Of a DNA stretch of 64,000 nucleotides, positions 34,481-41,953 are shown piece after piece (within the stretch, counting starts at the first letter, position 1; every line of letters begins with the position of its first letter). A model generated the notes under the pieces. The model did no database searches. It had not been told where the DNA came from and saw only the letters and a list, made by a program, of their open reading frames with translations. The DNA is from Bradyrhizobium jicamae. GTDB taxonomy: Bacteria > Pseudomonadota > Alphaproteobacteria > Rhizobiales > Xanthobacteraceae. The DNA is taken from the NCBI RefSeq assembly GCF_018130215.1, contig NZ_JAFCKQ010000041.1:1-64000 (forward strand). Direction: 5' to 3'. The translations under genes were made by a program, and so were the position numbers.

Positions 34481-35829
34481 CACTGCGGCTCCGGTTCGGG
34501 CACGGGCCGGGCGGCACTGCCGAGCAGGATGCGACCGGACTCGTCGGGCACGGTCCACGGCCGGCGCACACCGCCGAGCTGCTCGGCGACCGCGAGGGCT
34601 GATTGCAGTCCATCCTCGTGGAAGCCGGCGCCGAAATGCGCGCCGCAGAACCAGATGTTACCCCGCCCTTGCAGTGACCACAGCCGACGCTGCGCAGCGA
34701 TCGCGGCGGCATCGAAGATTGGATGCTCGTAGACCTCACTGTGATGAAGCGTTCCGGCGCGTGGTGGACGTGCCGGGTTAAGCGTGACGAACAGCGGCCG
34801 TCGTTCGGCAATGCCCTGTAACCTGTTCATCCAGTAGGTGACGCCGACTCCGGCATCGAGCCGGTCGCGCCAACCGACATAATTCCAGCTCGACCAGGCG
34901 GCCCGGCGGCGCGGCATGAAGCTCGTATCCGAGTGCAGCACGGCATGGTTGCGGCTGTAGCGGAACGCGCCGAGCAGTTCGCGTTCGGCGAAGGTCGGCG
35001 CATCGATGACCGCGAGCGCCTCGTTGGCGTGCGTTGCCAGCACCACGTGGTCGAACCGGTCGATGTCGCCGCGAACGTCAGTGACGACGACGCTGCTGCC
35101 GACACGCCGCACATTGGTCACTCCGGACTCCAGGCGGATCCGGTCGGCGAAGCATGCGGCGAGCCGCTGCACATAGACCTTGCTGCCGCCGATGACGGTC
35201 TCCCATGGCGGCCGTTGCGCGAGCCGCAGCAGTCCATGACTATGATGGAAGCGGACGAACGTCGCCGCCGGGAAGTCGAGGATTTCATCCGGGGATGCCG
35301 ACCAGATTGCGCTTGCCATCGGCAGCAGATGATCGTCGCGGAAAGCGGCGCCGTACCCGCCCGTCCTGAGGTAGTCACCGAGGCTGATCGTTTCGTCGGC
35401 CAGGATTGCCGCATCGCGCGTGGCGCAGTCGTAGAATCGCATGAGGTCGCGCAGCATCGACCAGAACCTCGGACGCAGCAGGTTGCCGGGCTGCGCCAGT
35501 AGACCTGAGATGCCCGTGCCCGAATATTCCAGCTCGCCATCGTTCAACGACACCGACAAGGACATTTCCGACGGCCGGGTGGGAACGCGCAGATGCGCAA
35601 ACAGCGCGGTGAGGTTCGGGTAGGTCTTGCGGTTGAACACGATGAAGCCGGTATCGACAGGGATGCTGTCGCCGCCGGTCGAGGCCGTCACGGTGTTGGA
35701 GTGTCCACCGAGCCGATCGGATTTCTCGTACACAGTTACGTCGTGCCGCTGGTTCAGCAGCCAGGCGGCCGAGAGGCCGGAAATGCCGGTTCCGATCACG
35801 GCAATATTGAGTCTAACGTCGCTCCTCAA
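34480..35829 (-). CDS. FAD-dependent amine-oxidase-like oxidoreductase (449 aa, TTG start)
   Basis: N-terminal Rossmann motif IAVIGTGISGLSAAWLL followed by VYEKSDRLGGHSNT, and a second FAD motif near the C-terminus (GNIWFCGAHFGAGFHEDGLQ, split) as in protoporphyrinogen/amine oxidase folds. No ATG lies near the right place. TTG 35829 has GGGGGG 5 nt upstream and sits just downstream of the ECF-type promoter (35888-35915), so it is chosen; the longer frame to 36348 would run through the divergent promoter. Partner genes DUF1365 and CFA synthase follow with overlaps. A desaturation or hydroxylation of acyl chains is plausible but untested. Confidence 0.85.
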   Translation of the reverse strand: MRSDVRLNIAVIGTGISGLSAAWLLNQRHDVTVYEKSDRLGGHSNTVTASTGGDSIPVDTGFIVFNRKTYPNLTALFAHLRVPTRPSEMSLSVSLNDGELEYSGTGISGLLAQPGNLLRPRFWSMLRDLMRFYDCATRDAAILADETISLGDYLRTGGYGAAFRDDHLLPMASAIWSASPDEILDFPAATFVRFHHSHGLLRLAQRPPWETVIGGSKVYVQRLAACFADRIRLESGVTNVRRVGSSVVVTDVRGDIDRFDHVVLATHANEALAVIDAPTFAERELLGAFRYSRNHAVLHSDTSFMPRRRAAWSSWNYVGWRDRLDAGVGVTYWMNRLQGIAERRPLFVTLNPARPPRAGTLHHSEVYEHPIFDAAAIAAQRRLWSLQGRGNIWFCGAHFGAGFHEDGLQSALAVAEQLGGVRRPWTVPDESGRILLGSAARPVPEPEPQ

Positions 35830-35887
35830 GATTACCCCCCGGTCGCGATGCTGGCCTGACGGTCGGTTTCCCCAGGCGTCTGAATGA

Positions 35888-35915
35888 GAAACGATCGGCC
35901 CCGGCCATTGGATCA
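35888..35915 (-). promoter_or_regulatory. ECF (RpoE-ChrR type) promoter for FAD-DUF1365-CFA operon
   Basis: On the minus strand TGATCC (-35, 35915-35910), a 16-nt spacer, then CGTTTC (-10, 35893-35888). The -35 shares the palindrome 35910-35928 with the opposite promoter. Rhodobacter RpoE promoters have TGATCC as the -35. Start codon TTG is about 60 nt downstream. Confidence 0.75.
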
Positions 35916-35928
35916 CCGGCGGTGATCC
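35910..35928. promoter_or_regulatory. Perfect 19-bp palindrome joining two divergent -35 elements
   Basis: GGATCACCGGCGGTGATCC: 9-bp arms around a single central G (35919). Each outer hexamer is a TGATCC on its own strand, so one element serves two promoters pointing outward. Confidence 0.85.
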
Positions 35929-35950
35929 ATGAGCTGTGGCCGGACGTTTC
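35923..35950 (+). promoter_or_regulatory. ECF (RpoE-ChrR type) promoter for rpoE-chrR
   Basis: TGATCC (35923-35928), 16-nt spacer, CGTTTC (35945-35950), identical in layout to the divergent promoter. It implies autoregulation of the sigma factor. The transcript would start near 35957, with a leader of about 110 nt before ATG 36065. Confidence 0.75.
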
Positions 35951-36064
35951 GGGAGTATGCACGTCACCGCGCGACATACCCTTCGCCGCGACGCTCTGGT
36001 CAGGCCGGGCGCGATCCGGTACTCACGTCCCAGCGGTGTTAGCGACCTGGAGCGCCCACAAGGT

Positions 36065-36652
36065 ATGGTGAGCAAGATCAGCGGCGAGGCGGCGCCGGAC
36101 GGCGCCAGATGGGCGCGGCTGATCGAAGCGATCGCGGTCGATGGGGATCGCGAGGCCTTTGCGGAGCTGTTCCGGTATTTTGCCCCCCGCATCAAGACTT
36201 TCATGCAACGGTCCGGCGCGAGCGAGCAGGGCGCTGACGAACTCGCGCAGGATACTCTGCTAGCCGTGTGGTCGAAGGCGGAGCTGTTCGATCCGCGGAG
36301 CGTTGGTGCCGCGGCCTGGATATTCACCATTGCGCGCAACCTGCGCATCGACGCGCTCCGTCGTCAGAAACGAACCCCGAGTGATGATACGGGCGGAGCC
36401 GAGCTGGAGTTTCGTCTCGACGAAGGTCCGCAACCCGACTCCGGTATCGAGGCCTCGCAGGTCGAGGCCCGGGTGCGGAATGCGATCTCCGCCTTACCCG
36501 ACGACCAGCTGCGCGTGATCGAGCTGTCCTTCTTTCAGGAGAGGGCCCATGCGGAAATCGCCAAGACGCTCGACATTCCGCTCGGGACGGTCAAGTCACG
36601 CCTGCGGCTGGCCATGGCCCGGCTGCGCAACCTGCTGGACGATTTCTCATGA
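36065..36652 (+). CDS. rpoE: ECF sigma factor, RpoE of the ChrR-controlled group (195 aa)
   Basis: Extracytoplasmic-function sigma factor. Sigma-2 region about 25-95 (DREAFAELFRYFAPRIKTFM, ELAQDTLLAVWSKAELFDP, AWIFTIARNLRIDALRRQKR) and sigma-4 about 135-190 (ALPDDQLRVIELSFFQERAH, IPLGTVKSRLRLAMARLR). The DxxR-like sequences and the adjacent ChrR gene place it in the singlet-oxygen (ECF11) group of Rhodobacter. ATG 36065 is used; the longer frame back to 35936 crosses the promoter. Stop overlaps chrR by 4 bp (ATGA). Confidence 0.93.
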   Translation: MVSKISGEAAPDGARWARLIEAIAVDGDREAFAELFRYFAPRIKTFMQRSGASEQGADELAQDTLLAVWSKAELFDPRSVGAAAWIFTIARNLRIDALRRQKRTPSDDTGGAELEFRLDEGPQPDSGIEASQVEARVRNAISALPDDQLRVIELSFFQERAHAEIAKTLDIPLGTVKSRLRLAMARLRNLLDDFS

Positions 36653-37302
36653 CGGTTCATCACCACCCCTCGGATGAGCTGCTGACGGCGTTCGCGGGCG
36701 GCACGCTCGACCTCGGTCAGCACATCGCGGTCGCGACGCATCTGGTCGGCTGCCCACGGTGCCGCACCGTGGTGCACGCGATGGAGCATGTCGGCGGCGC
36801 GGTACTGGCCGATATGCCGCGGAGCGAGATGTTGCCCGGATCGTTCGAAGCGCTGGAACGCAGGCTGGGCGAACCGATTGCCGCCAACCGGCCGTTGCCC
36901 GAGCTGCCTCGGCGCGGATTTGGTGATGTCGGAGGACTGCCGCCGTTTCTCTACGGTTATCCTGACAGCTCCTGGAGATGGATCGCGCCGAAGGTGCATT
37001 TGCGGCCGATCCGGCTGCCGCAGCCCAGCCCGACACGGGTGTTTCTCCTGAGGTCCAGTCCGGGAACGAAGATGATCGAGCACACCCACAGCGGCTTCGA
37101 GATGACCTGCGTGCTGTCGGGCAGCTTCACCCATGCCGGTGGGCATTTCGGACCTGGCGATTTCGACTTTGGCGACGGATCGGTGGATCACGACGTGATC
37201 ATCGATTCGACTGATGACTGCGTCTGCCTGGTCGCGATGCAGGGTGATCTGAAGCTCAGCGGCTTGATCGGCCGTCTGCTGCAACCGTTGATCCGCATGT
37301 AA
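36649..37302 (+). CDS. chrR: ChrR-type zinc anti-sigma factor with cupin domain (217 aa)
   Basis: Binds and silences the adjacent sigma factor until singlet oxygen or related oxidants arrive. N-terminal zinc anti-sigma domain with HHHPSDELL (His), THLVGCPRCR (His, CxxC), the H-x3-C-x2-C zinc set of ZAS proteins. C-terminal cupin domain with HTHSGFEMTCVLSGSF (HxH-x4-E type metal ligands) and FDFGDGSVDH. Both domains intact and length matches Rhodobacter ChrR (213). Overlaps rpoE by 4 bp, so the pair is coupled. Confidence 0.93.
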   Translation: MTVHHHPSDELLTAFAGGTLDLGQHIAVATHLVGCPRCRTVVHAMEHVGGAVLADMPRSEMLPGSFEALERRLGEPIAANRPLPELPRRGFGDVGGLPPFLYGYPDSSWRWIAPKVHLRPIRLPQPSPTRVFLLRSSPGTKMIEHTHSGFEMTCVLSGSFTHAGGHFGPGDFDFGDGSVDHDVIIDSTDDCVCLVAMQGDLKLSGLIGRLLQPLIRM

Positions 37303-37329
37303 CGCGCGGCGTTGCGCGGGAGACGCGTC

Positions 37330-38145
37330 ATGAGCCTGCTGCAATTGGTGACCCAACTTGCGATCATGGCATTCGCGCTCGCAGCTGGCATGACGGCCGC
37401 CTGGGCGATTCAGCGGCGGACCGGACAGACCGGATGGATCGACGTCTGCTGGACATTCGGCACGGGCGCGGTCGCAGCAGTCGCGAGCCTCGTGCCATGG
37501 ACGCCAGACGCGATGCCGACGCCGCGCCAGATCGTGGTCGCTATGCTCGTCGTGATCTGGTCATTGCGGCTTGGCGGGCACTTGTTGTCACGCACCCGGC
37601 AGCATGGGGACGATCCGCGCTACCGCGACCTGATTGATCAATGGGGTGACACCGCCGACAAGCGGATGTTTCTGCAAGTGCAGGCGCAGTCGGCTGTCGC
37701 GCTGATCCTCGCGATGTCGGTCGCGCTCGCCGCGCATAGCCCGCGCCCCAATATCGGACTTGCCGATGGGCTCGGTGCCGCGCTGCTGGTGATCGGGCTG
37801 ATCGGCGAAGCGCTATCTGACTGGCAGCTCCGCGGATTCCGCGCCGACCCCGCCAACCGCGGGCGGATCTGCGAAGCAGGTTTCTGGCGGTTGTCGCGCC
37901 ATCCCAACTATTTCTTCGAGTGGCTGTGCTGGCTGGCCTATCCGCTGATCGCGATCGATGCGGGCTATCCCGCCGGGTGGTTCACGCTGCTCGCGCCCGC
38001 CACCATGTACTGGGCTCTGGTCCATGTATCAGGGATTCCGCCGCTGGAGCAGCACATGCTGCGATCGCGTGGCGAACAATTCCGCGAGTTGCAGACGCGC
38101 ACCCGCGCGTTCTTCCCGCTCCCGAAGCCTTCCTCAGGCCGTTAG
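37330..38145 (+). CDS. DUF1295 membrane protein (271 aa)
   Basis: Polytopic membrane protein of the DUF1295 / steroid 5-alpha-reductase-like superfamily. GGGAG precedes ATG 37330. About 6-7 helices; the C-terminal catalytic-type region GFWRLSRHPNYFFEWLCWLAYPL and EQHMLRSRGEQFREL is shared with ICMT and reductases, where Arg-His-Pro-x-Tyr binds cofactor. It lies 27 bp after chrR, so is likely in the rpoE-chrR transcript. Role probably in lipid reduction or methylation; it overlaps the convergent DUF2177 gene by 12 bp. Confidence 0.9.
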   Translation: MSLLQLVTQLAIMAFALAAGMTAAWAIQRRTGQTGWIDVCWTFGTGAVAAVASLVPWTPDAMPTPRQIVVAMLVVIWSLRLGGHLLSRTRQHGDDPRYRDLIDQWGDTADKRMFLQVQAQSAVALILAMSVALAAHSPRPNIGLADGLGAALLVIGLIGEALSDWQLRGFRADPANRGRICEAGFWRLSRHPNYFFEWLCWLAYPLIAIDAGYPAGWFTLLAPATMYWALVHVSGIPPLEQHMLRSRGEQFRELQTRTRAFFPLPKPSSGR

Positions 38146-38535
38146 CCTGGCCGTGACCCAGCAGGCGGCTACTGCAGAGATCGCGCCGAGCAGCGTTCCC
38201 CATGTGACGTCGAACAAGCTTAGTTGCGATGTCCAGTTCCGCAACGTGGCCTGGTTTGTCAGGTCATAGGTCAGATAGCTGAAGAAGCCGAACAGCGCAC
38301 CGCTGAGCGCAGCTTGCGCAAGGCTTTCCGACTTCAGTCCCGGAAGCACCGCGAAGATGACGAGCCCGGCTGGATAGACCAGATAGAAGGCAACCGCCGG
38401 AGACAGGTTGACGTCCGTGAGCAGGATGTCGCCAAGCGTCGGGCGGTACAACCGACTTGCCATGGTGCCAAGCCAGGCCATGTCGCAGATCAGGAAGATC
38501 ACGAGCGTCGACAGATAGGCGAACAGATAAGTCAT
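38134..38535 (-). CDS. DUF2177 family membrane protein (133 aa)
   Basis: Four-helix integral membrane protein. Starts at ATG 38535; family features CDMAWLGTMASRLYRPTLGD, GFFSYLTYDLTNQATLRNW and a final helix. Function unknown. It is convergent with the DUF1295 gene (12-bp overlap) but has its own ECF-type promoter at 38578-38605, so it very likely belongs to the same stress regulon. DUF2177 genes are often found near rpoE-chrR in alphaproteobacteria by my recollection. Confidence 0.88.
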   Translation of the reverse strand: MTYLFAYLSTLVIFLICDMAWLGTMASRLYRPTLGDILLTDVNLSPAVAFYLVYPAGLVIFAVLPGLKSESLAQAALSGALFGFFSYLTYDLTNQATLRNWTSQLSLFDVTWGTLLGAISAVAACWVTARLTA

Positions 38536-38577
38536 TTCGAGCCTGCGGTTGGGTCGCCCGATCGACGGCCTCAACTG

Positions 38578-38605
38578 GTAACGACGCGCCGGGGCACATG
38601 GATCA
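38578..38605 (-). promoter_or_regulatory. ECF (RpoE-ChrR type) promoter for the DUF2177 gene
   Basis: Minus strand: TGATCC (38605-38600), 16-nt spacer, CGTTAC (38583-38578). Same -35 hexamer, same spacing and same CGTT core as the two divergent promoters at 35888-35950. The ATG (38535) is about 37 nt past the expected transcription start. Confidence 0.72.
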
Positions 38606-38909
38606 TGACCGCCACAGACGCCGTGCAGGCGCAAGCTGCGGATTTGCTGCAACAGGGGCGGGAAATCCCCATGAAATCTTTGTAAGAATCGTGCCGGTGG
38701 CGCGGCGATCCGAACCGCGCGGGAACACAGTAAAAACAGGCAAATGTCGAGATTCCGGTCGTCTGGGAATCAGCTCCGGTGCGACGTTGCGGGCTTGGGA
38801 CAGGGCTGTCCGCACCATCGTCGCAGGGCTAGGATGCCGGTCCGGTTCCTTTGAAAGCATCACCCGTGAACGTCCCTCGGATCATCGCTGACCGCGTCAT
38901 TCGTGCGCC
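38606..38909. other. Intergenic upstream of the RND operon
   Basis: About 300 bases, no recognisable gene. An 86-codon minus frame (38603-38863) lacks coding character. Probably holds the promoter for the efflux operon. Confidence 0.4.
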
Positions 38910-40457
38910 ATGGGTGAGGTGCGTGCTTGGCGGAGCGCAGGTGTGACCGGGCCAGCTCCCGTGACGGTGCCTGCAGGCCGATCGGGCCCCGCCGCGCGTT
39001 GGCGGCGACTGGCCGGACGAGCGCTCGTCGCGTTCGGGCTTATCGCAAGCTCTGCCGGCTGCATCCTCACCCAGGATATTCCCGATCCGGCGCTCGACGT
39101 GCCAAGGGATTACAAGGGCTACAAGGCTGCCGGGTTCGGCCGGCAAGGCGATGCGCCACCCACGCTCGACTGGTGGCGGGGCTTTCAGTCACCCGAACTG
39201 ACGCAGCTCATGGAGGAAGCCCAAAAGGTCAACCTCGACATCGCAGTCGCGGTGGCGCAGTTCCGCCAGGCCGATGCGCAGGCCCGGATCGCAGGTGCCG
39301 CGCTGTTGCCCACGCTGACCATGGCCGGTCCAGGCAACCTGGCGCAGGAAAGCTATTCCCGGGTTTCGGGCTCCAGCCTGAATGGCCTGTCCACCGGCGG
39401 ACGCGAGGTGGTCAATTATTCGACGACAATGGCCGCCAGCTACATCCTGGATTTCTGGGGCCAGTATCGCGACGCCGCGCAGGCGGCCGAGGAAACCTCG
39501 GTGGCGAACCGGTTCAACCGCGACGTGGTCGCGCTGACGACCCTGACCGCGGTGGCAACCGCATATTTCCAGGTGTTGGCCTCACAGGACCGGATCCGCA
39601 CCGCCCAGAGCAATATCGCCAGCGCGACGCGGATCCTCGATGCGATCAAGGAACGCTTCAAGGCCGGTACTGGCACCGACCTCGACGTTGCGCAGCAGGA
39701 AAGCGTGCTGGCCAATCAGCGCGCCGCCGTGCCGCCTTTGCGGCAGACGCTGGACCAGAGCATCAACGCGCTCGCGCTGCTGGTCTCGCGTCCGCCGGAA
39801 AGCGTGAAGATCGACGGAGGCTCGCTGAACCGCATCGCGATCCCGCGCGTGACACCGGGCCTGCCGTCGGAATTGCTGGCGCAGCGTCCGGACATCCGGC
39901 GACAGGAAGCCCAGCTCGCCTCGGCGACGGCCAATGTCGGCAGCGCGCGCGCGCAGTTCTTCCCGAGTATTTCGCTGACCGGTTCAGGAGGCTACCAGAG
40001 CTCGGCGCTGACATCGCTGTTCCAGCCACATGCGACGTTCTTCAATATGGTCGCCAGCATCAATCAGCCGATCTTCGATGGCGGCGCCATCCTGGGCAAT
40101 TTCGAATACAACAAGGCCCTGCAGGACCAGATGCTCCAGACCTACCGCAAGACGGTGGTCTCGGCATTCACTGATGTCGACAACGCGCTGGTGGCGATCC
40201 GCGACACGTCAGACAAGCTGCGCCTGCAGCAGCAGGTCGTCGCGACCTCGCGGCGGGCCTTTCAACTGGCCGAGCAACAACTCAGGGCCGGGACGGCCGA
40301 CATTGTCACGGTGCTGAACACGCAACTGACATTATTCCAGGCGGAGGACGCGCTGTCGCAGGCCCAACTGGCCCGGCTGCTCGCAATCATCAGCCTGTAT
40401 CAGGCGCTGGGGGGCGGCTGGGAGCCGAGGATGGAGAAGCCGGTCAATGCTCTTTAA
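38910..40457 (+). CDS. RND efflux outer-membrane lipoprotein, NodT/OprM family (515 aa)
   Basis: Outer-membrane channel of a tripartite drug pump. A basic N-terminus and signal peptide end in the lipobox SAGC (about residue 51), later than normal, so a start further in (for instance GTG 38941) is possible. Two OEP repeats follow with typical coiled-coil segments (AAEETSVANRFNRDVVAL; VSAFTDVDNALVAIRDTS) and GLPSELLAQRPDIRRQEAQL, the family hallmark. First gene of an operon with adaptor and two permeases; it overlaps the adaptor gene by 11 bp. Confidence 0.92.
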   Translation: MGEVRAWRSAGVTGPAPVTVPAGRSGPAARWRRLAGRALVAFGLIASSAGCILTQDIPDPALDVPRDYKGYKAAGFGRQGDAPPTLDWWRGFQSPELTQLMEEAQKVNLDIAVAVAQFRQADAQARIAGAALLPTLTMAGPGNLAQESYSRVSGSSLNGLSTGGREVVNYSTTMAASYILDFWGQYRDAAQAAEETSVANRFNRDVVALTTLTAVATAYFQVLASQDRIRTAQSNIASATRILDAIKERFKAGTGTDLDVAQQESVLANQRAAVPPLRQTLDQSINALALLVSRPPESVKIDGGSLNRIAIPRVTPGLPSELLAQRPDIRRQEAQLASATANVGSARAQFFPSISLTGSGGYQSSALTSLFQPHATFFNMVASINQPIFDGGAILGNFEYNKALQDQMLQTYRKTVVSAFTDVDNALVAIRDTSDKLRLQQQVVATSRRAFQLAEQQLRAGTADIVTVLNTQLTLFQAEDALSQAQLARLLAIISLYQALGGGWEPRMEKPVNAL

Positions 40458-41907
40458 GCCCGATACAAAGGACGATGAGCAGCGTGCGGTACCGCGCAAG
40501 CCCGGCCTGGTTGCACGCCTGCTCAAGCGCATGGTGTCGCTCGCGATCACCCTCGTGATCCTCGGCGGTCTCGGCTATGCGGGCTGGTACGCGTTCCAGC
40601 AGAAGCAAGGCGCCGGCGGCCGACGTGCGGGGCTGCGACCGGACCTTGCGGTGCCGGTACTCGCGGCGACGCCGCGCCTGCAGGACGTGCCGGTCTATCT
40701 CGACGGCGTCGGCTCCGTGAAGGCGCTGAACACGGTCACCGTGCGCTCGCAGGTCGACGGCAAGTTGATCGCGGTGCATTTCGTCGAGGGCCAGGACGTC
40801 CAGAAGGGCGACGTGCTCGGCGAGATCGATCCCGTGATCTATCAGGCGCAATACGACCAGGCCGTCGCCAAAAAGGCGCAGGATGAGGCGCTGCTTGCCA
40901 ACCAGAAGCTCGATCTCGCACGCTACCAGCAACTCGCCGCCAGCAATGCCGGATCGAAGCAGCAGGCCGATACGCAGAAAGCCGTCGTGGCGCAGCAGGA
41001 GGCGCTGGTAAGGGCCGATCAGGCCGCGATCGACAATGCAGCGGCAACGCTCGGCTACACCAGGATCGTCGCACCTATCTCAGGGCGTACCGGCCTCCGC
41101 CAGGTTGACCAGGGCAACATCATCCACGCCTCCGATACGACCGGGCTCGCCCTGTTGACGCAGTTGCAGCCGATTGCGGTGTGGTTCAGCCTGCCGCAGC
41201 AGCAGATCGTGCGAGTGAATGCGGCAGCCGCCAAGGGCACGCTGGCGGTCGACGTGTTCGGCAATGACGGCATCACCGTGGTGGACACCGGCAAGCTGAC
41301 CGGAATCGACAACCAGGTCGACCCGACCACCGGCACGCTGAAGCTGAAGGCCGAATTGCCCAACGCGAACTATCAGCTGTGGCCAGGCCAATTCGTCAAC
41401 GTGCGCCTCAAGGTCGAAACCCTGTCGCAGGTGATCGTGGTGCCGACATCAGCGGTGCAGCGCGGGCCTGCCGGCACATTCAGCTACGTGATCGGCGAGG
41501 ACGACGTCGTCACTGCCAAGCCGGTGACCGTAACCCAGCAGAACGAGCATGACGCCGTCATCGCGAGCGGTCTGACCACATCGGACCGGGTCGTGACCAC
41601 GGGCTTCGCCAATCTGGCCGACGGCTCCAAGGTTGTCGTCGGCAAGGACGGGCAGGCGCCGACCGCCGACCTGGCGCCGCGCAAGCGCAGCCGCAATCCG
41701 GATGGCCGACGCGGCGGCCAAGGTGAGGGGCAGAGCCGCGAAGGCAGGAAGGATGGGGAAGGCAAGCGGGAGTGGCAGGGCAAGACCGGCGAGCATCGCG
41801 GCCGACGTGAGCGTGGCGATGGGGATCAAAAGGGGCAGACCGGACCGGCGCCCGCGCCGCCGGCAGTGAGTGAACAGTCTGATGGCACGGCGAAGTCGCC
41901 GCCATGA
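40447..41907 (+). CDS. mdtA: RND efflux periplasmic adaptor, MdtA-like (486 aa)
   Basis: Membrane-fusion protein linking permease to outer-membrane channel. N-terminal helix (SLAITLVILGGLGYAGWYAF), lipoyl half-motif VRSQVDGKLIAVHFVEGQDV, an alpha-hairpin (KKAQDEALLANQKLDLARYQQ, split), a beta-barrel (VVVPTSAVQRGPAG). After about residue 412 comes a 75-residue tail rich in Arg, Lys, Gly, Glu and Gln with no hydrophobic clusters, absent from E. coli MdtA. The tail's GC-rich codons continue the frame cleanly. It overlaps the channel gene and is 46 bp before the first permease. Confidence 0.92.
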   Translation: MLFKPDTKDDEQRAVPRKPGLVARLLKRMVSLAITLVILGGLGYAGWYAFQQKQGAGGRRAGLRPDLAVPVLAATPRLQDVPVYLDGVGSVKALNTVTVRSQVDGKLIAVHFVEGQDVQKGDVLGEIDPVIYQAQYDQAVAKKAQDEALLANQKLDLARYQQLAASNAGSKQQADTQKAVVAQQEALVRADQAAIDNAAATLGYTRIVAPISGRTGLRQVDQGNIIHASDTTGLALLTQLQPIAVWFSLPQQQIVRVNAAAAKGTLAVDVFGNDGITVVDTGKLTGIDNQVDPTTGTLKLKAELPNANYQLWPGQFVNVRLKVETLSQVIVVPTSAVQRGPAGTFSYVIGEDDVVTAKPVTVTQQNEHDAVIASGLTTSDRVVTTGFANLADGSKVVVGKDGQAPTADLAPRKRSRNPDGRRGGQGEGQSREGRKDGEGKREWQGKTGEHRGRRERGDGDQKGQTGPAPAPPAVSEQSDGTAKSPP

Positions 41908-41953
41908 CTGAACCGTCGACCTGATGTCTGATTTCGCAACGGGCACTTGAGCC

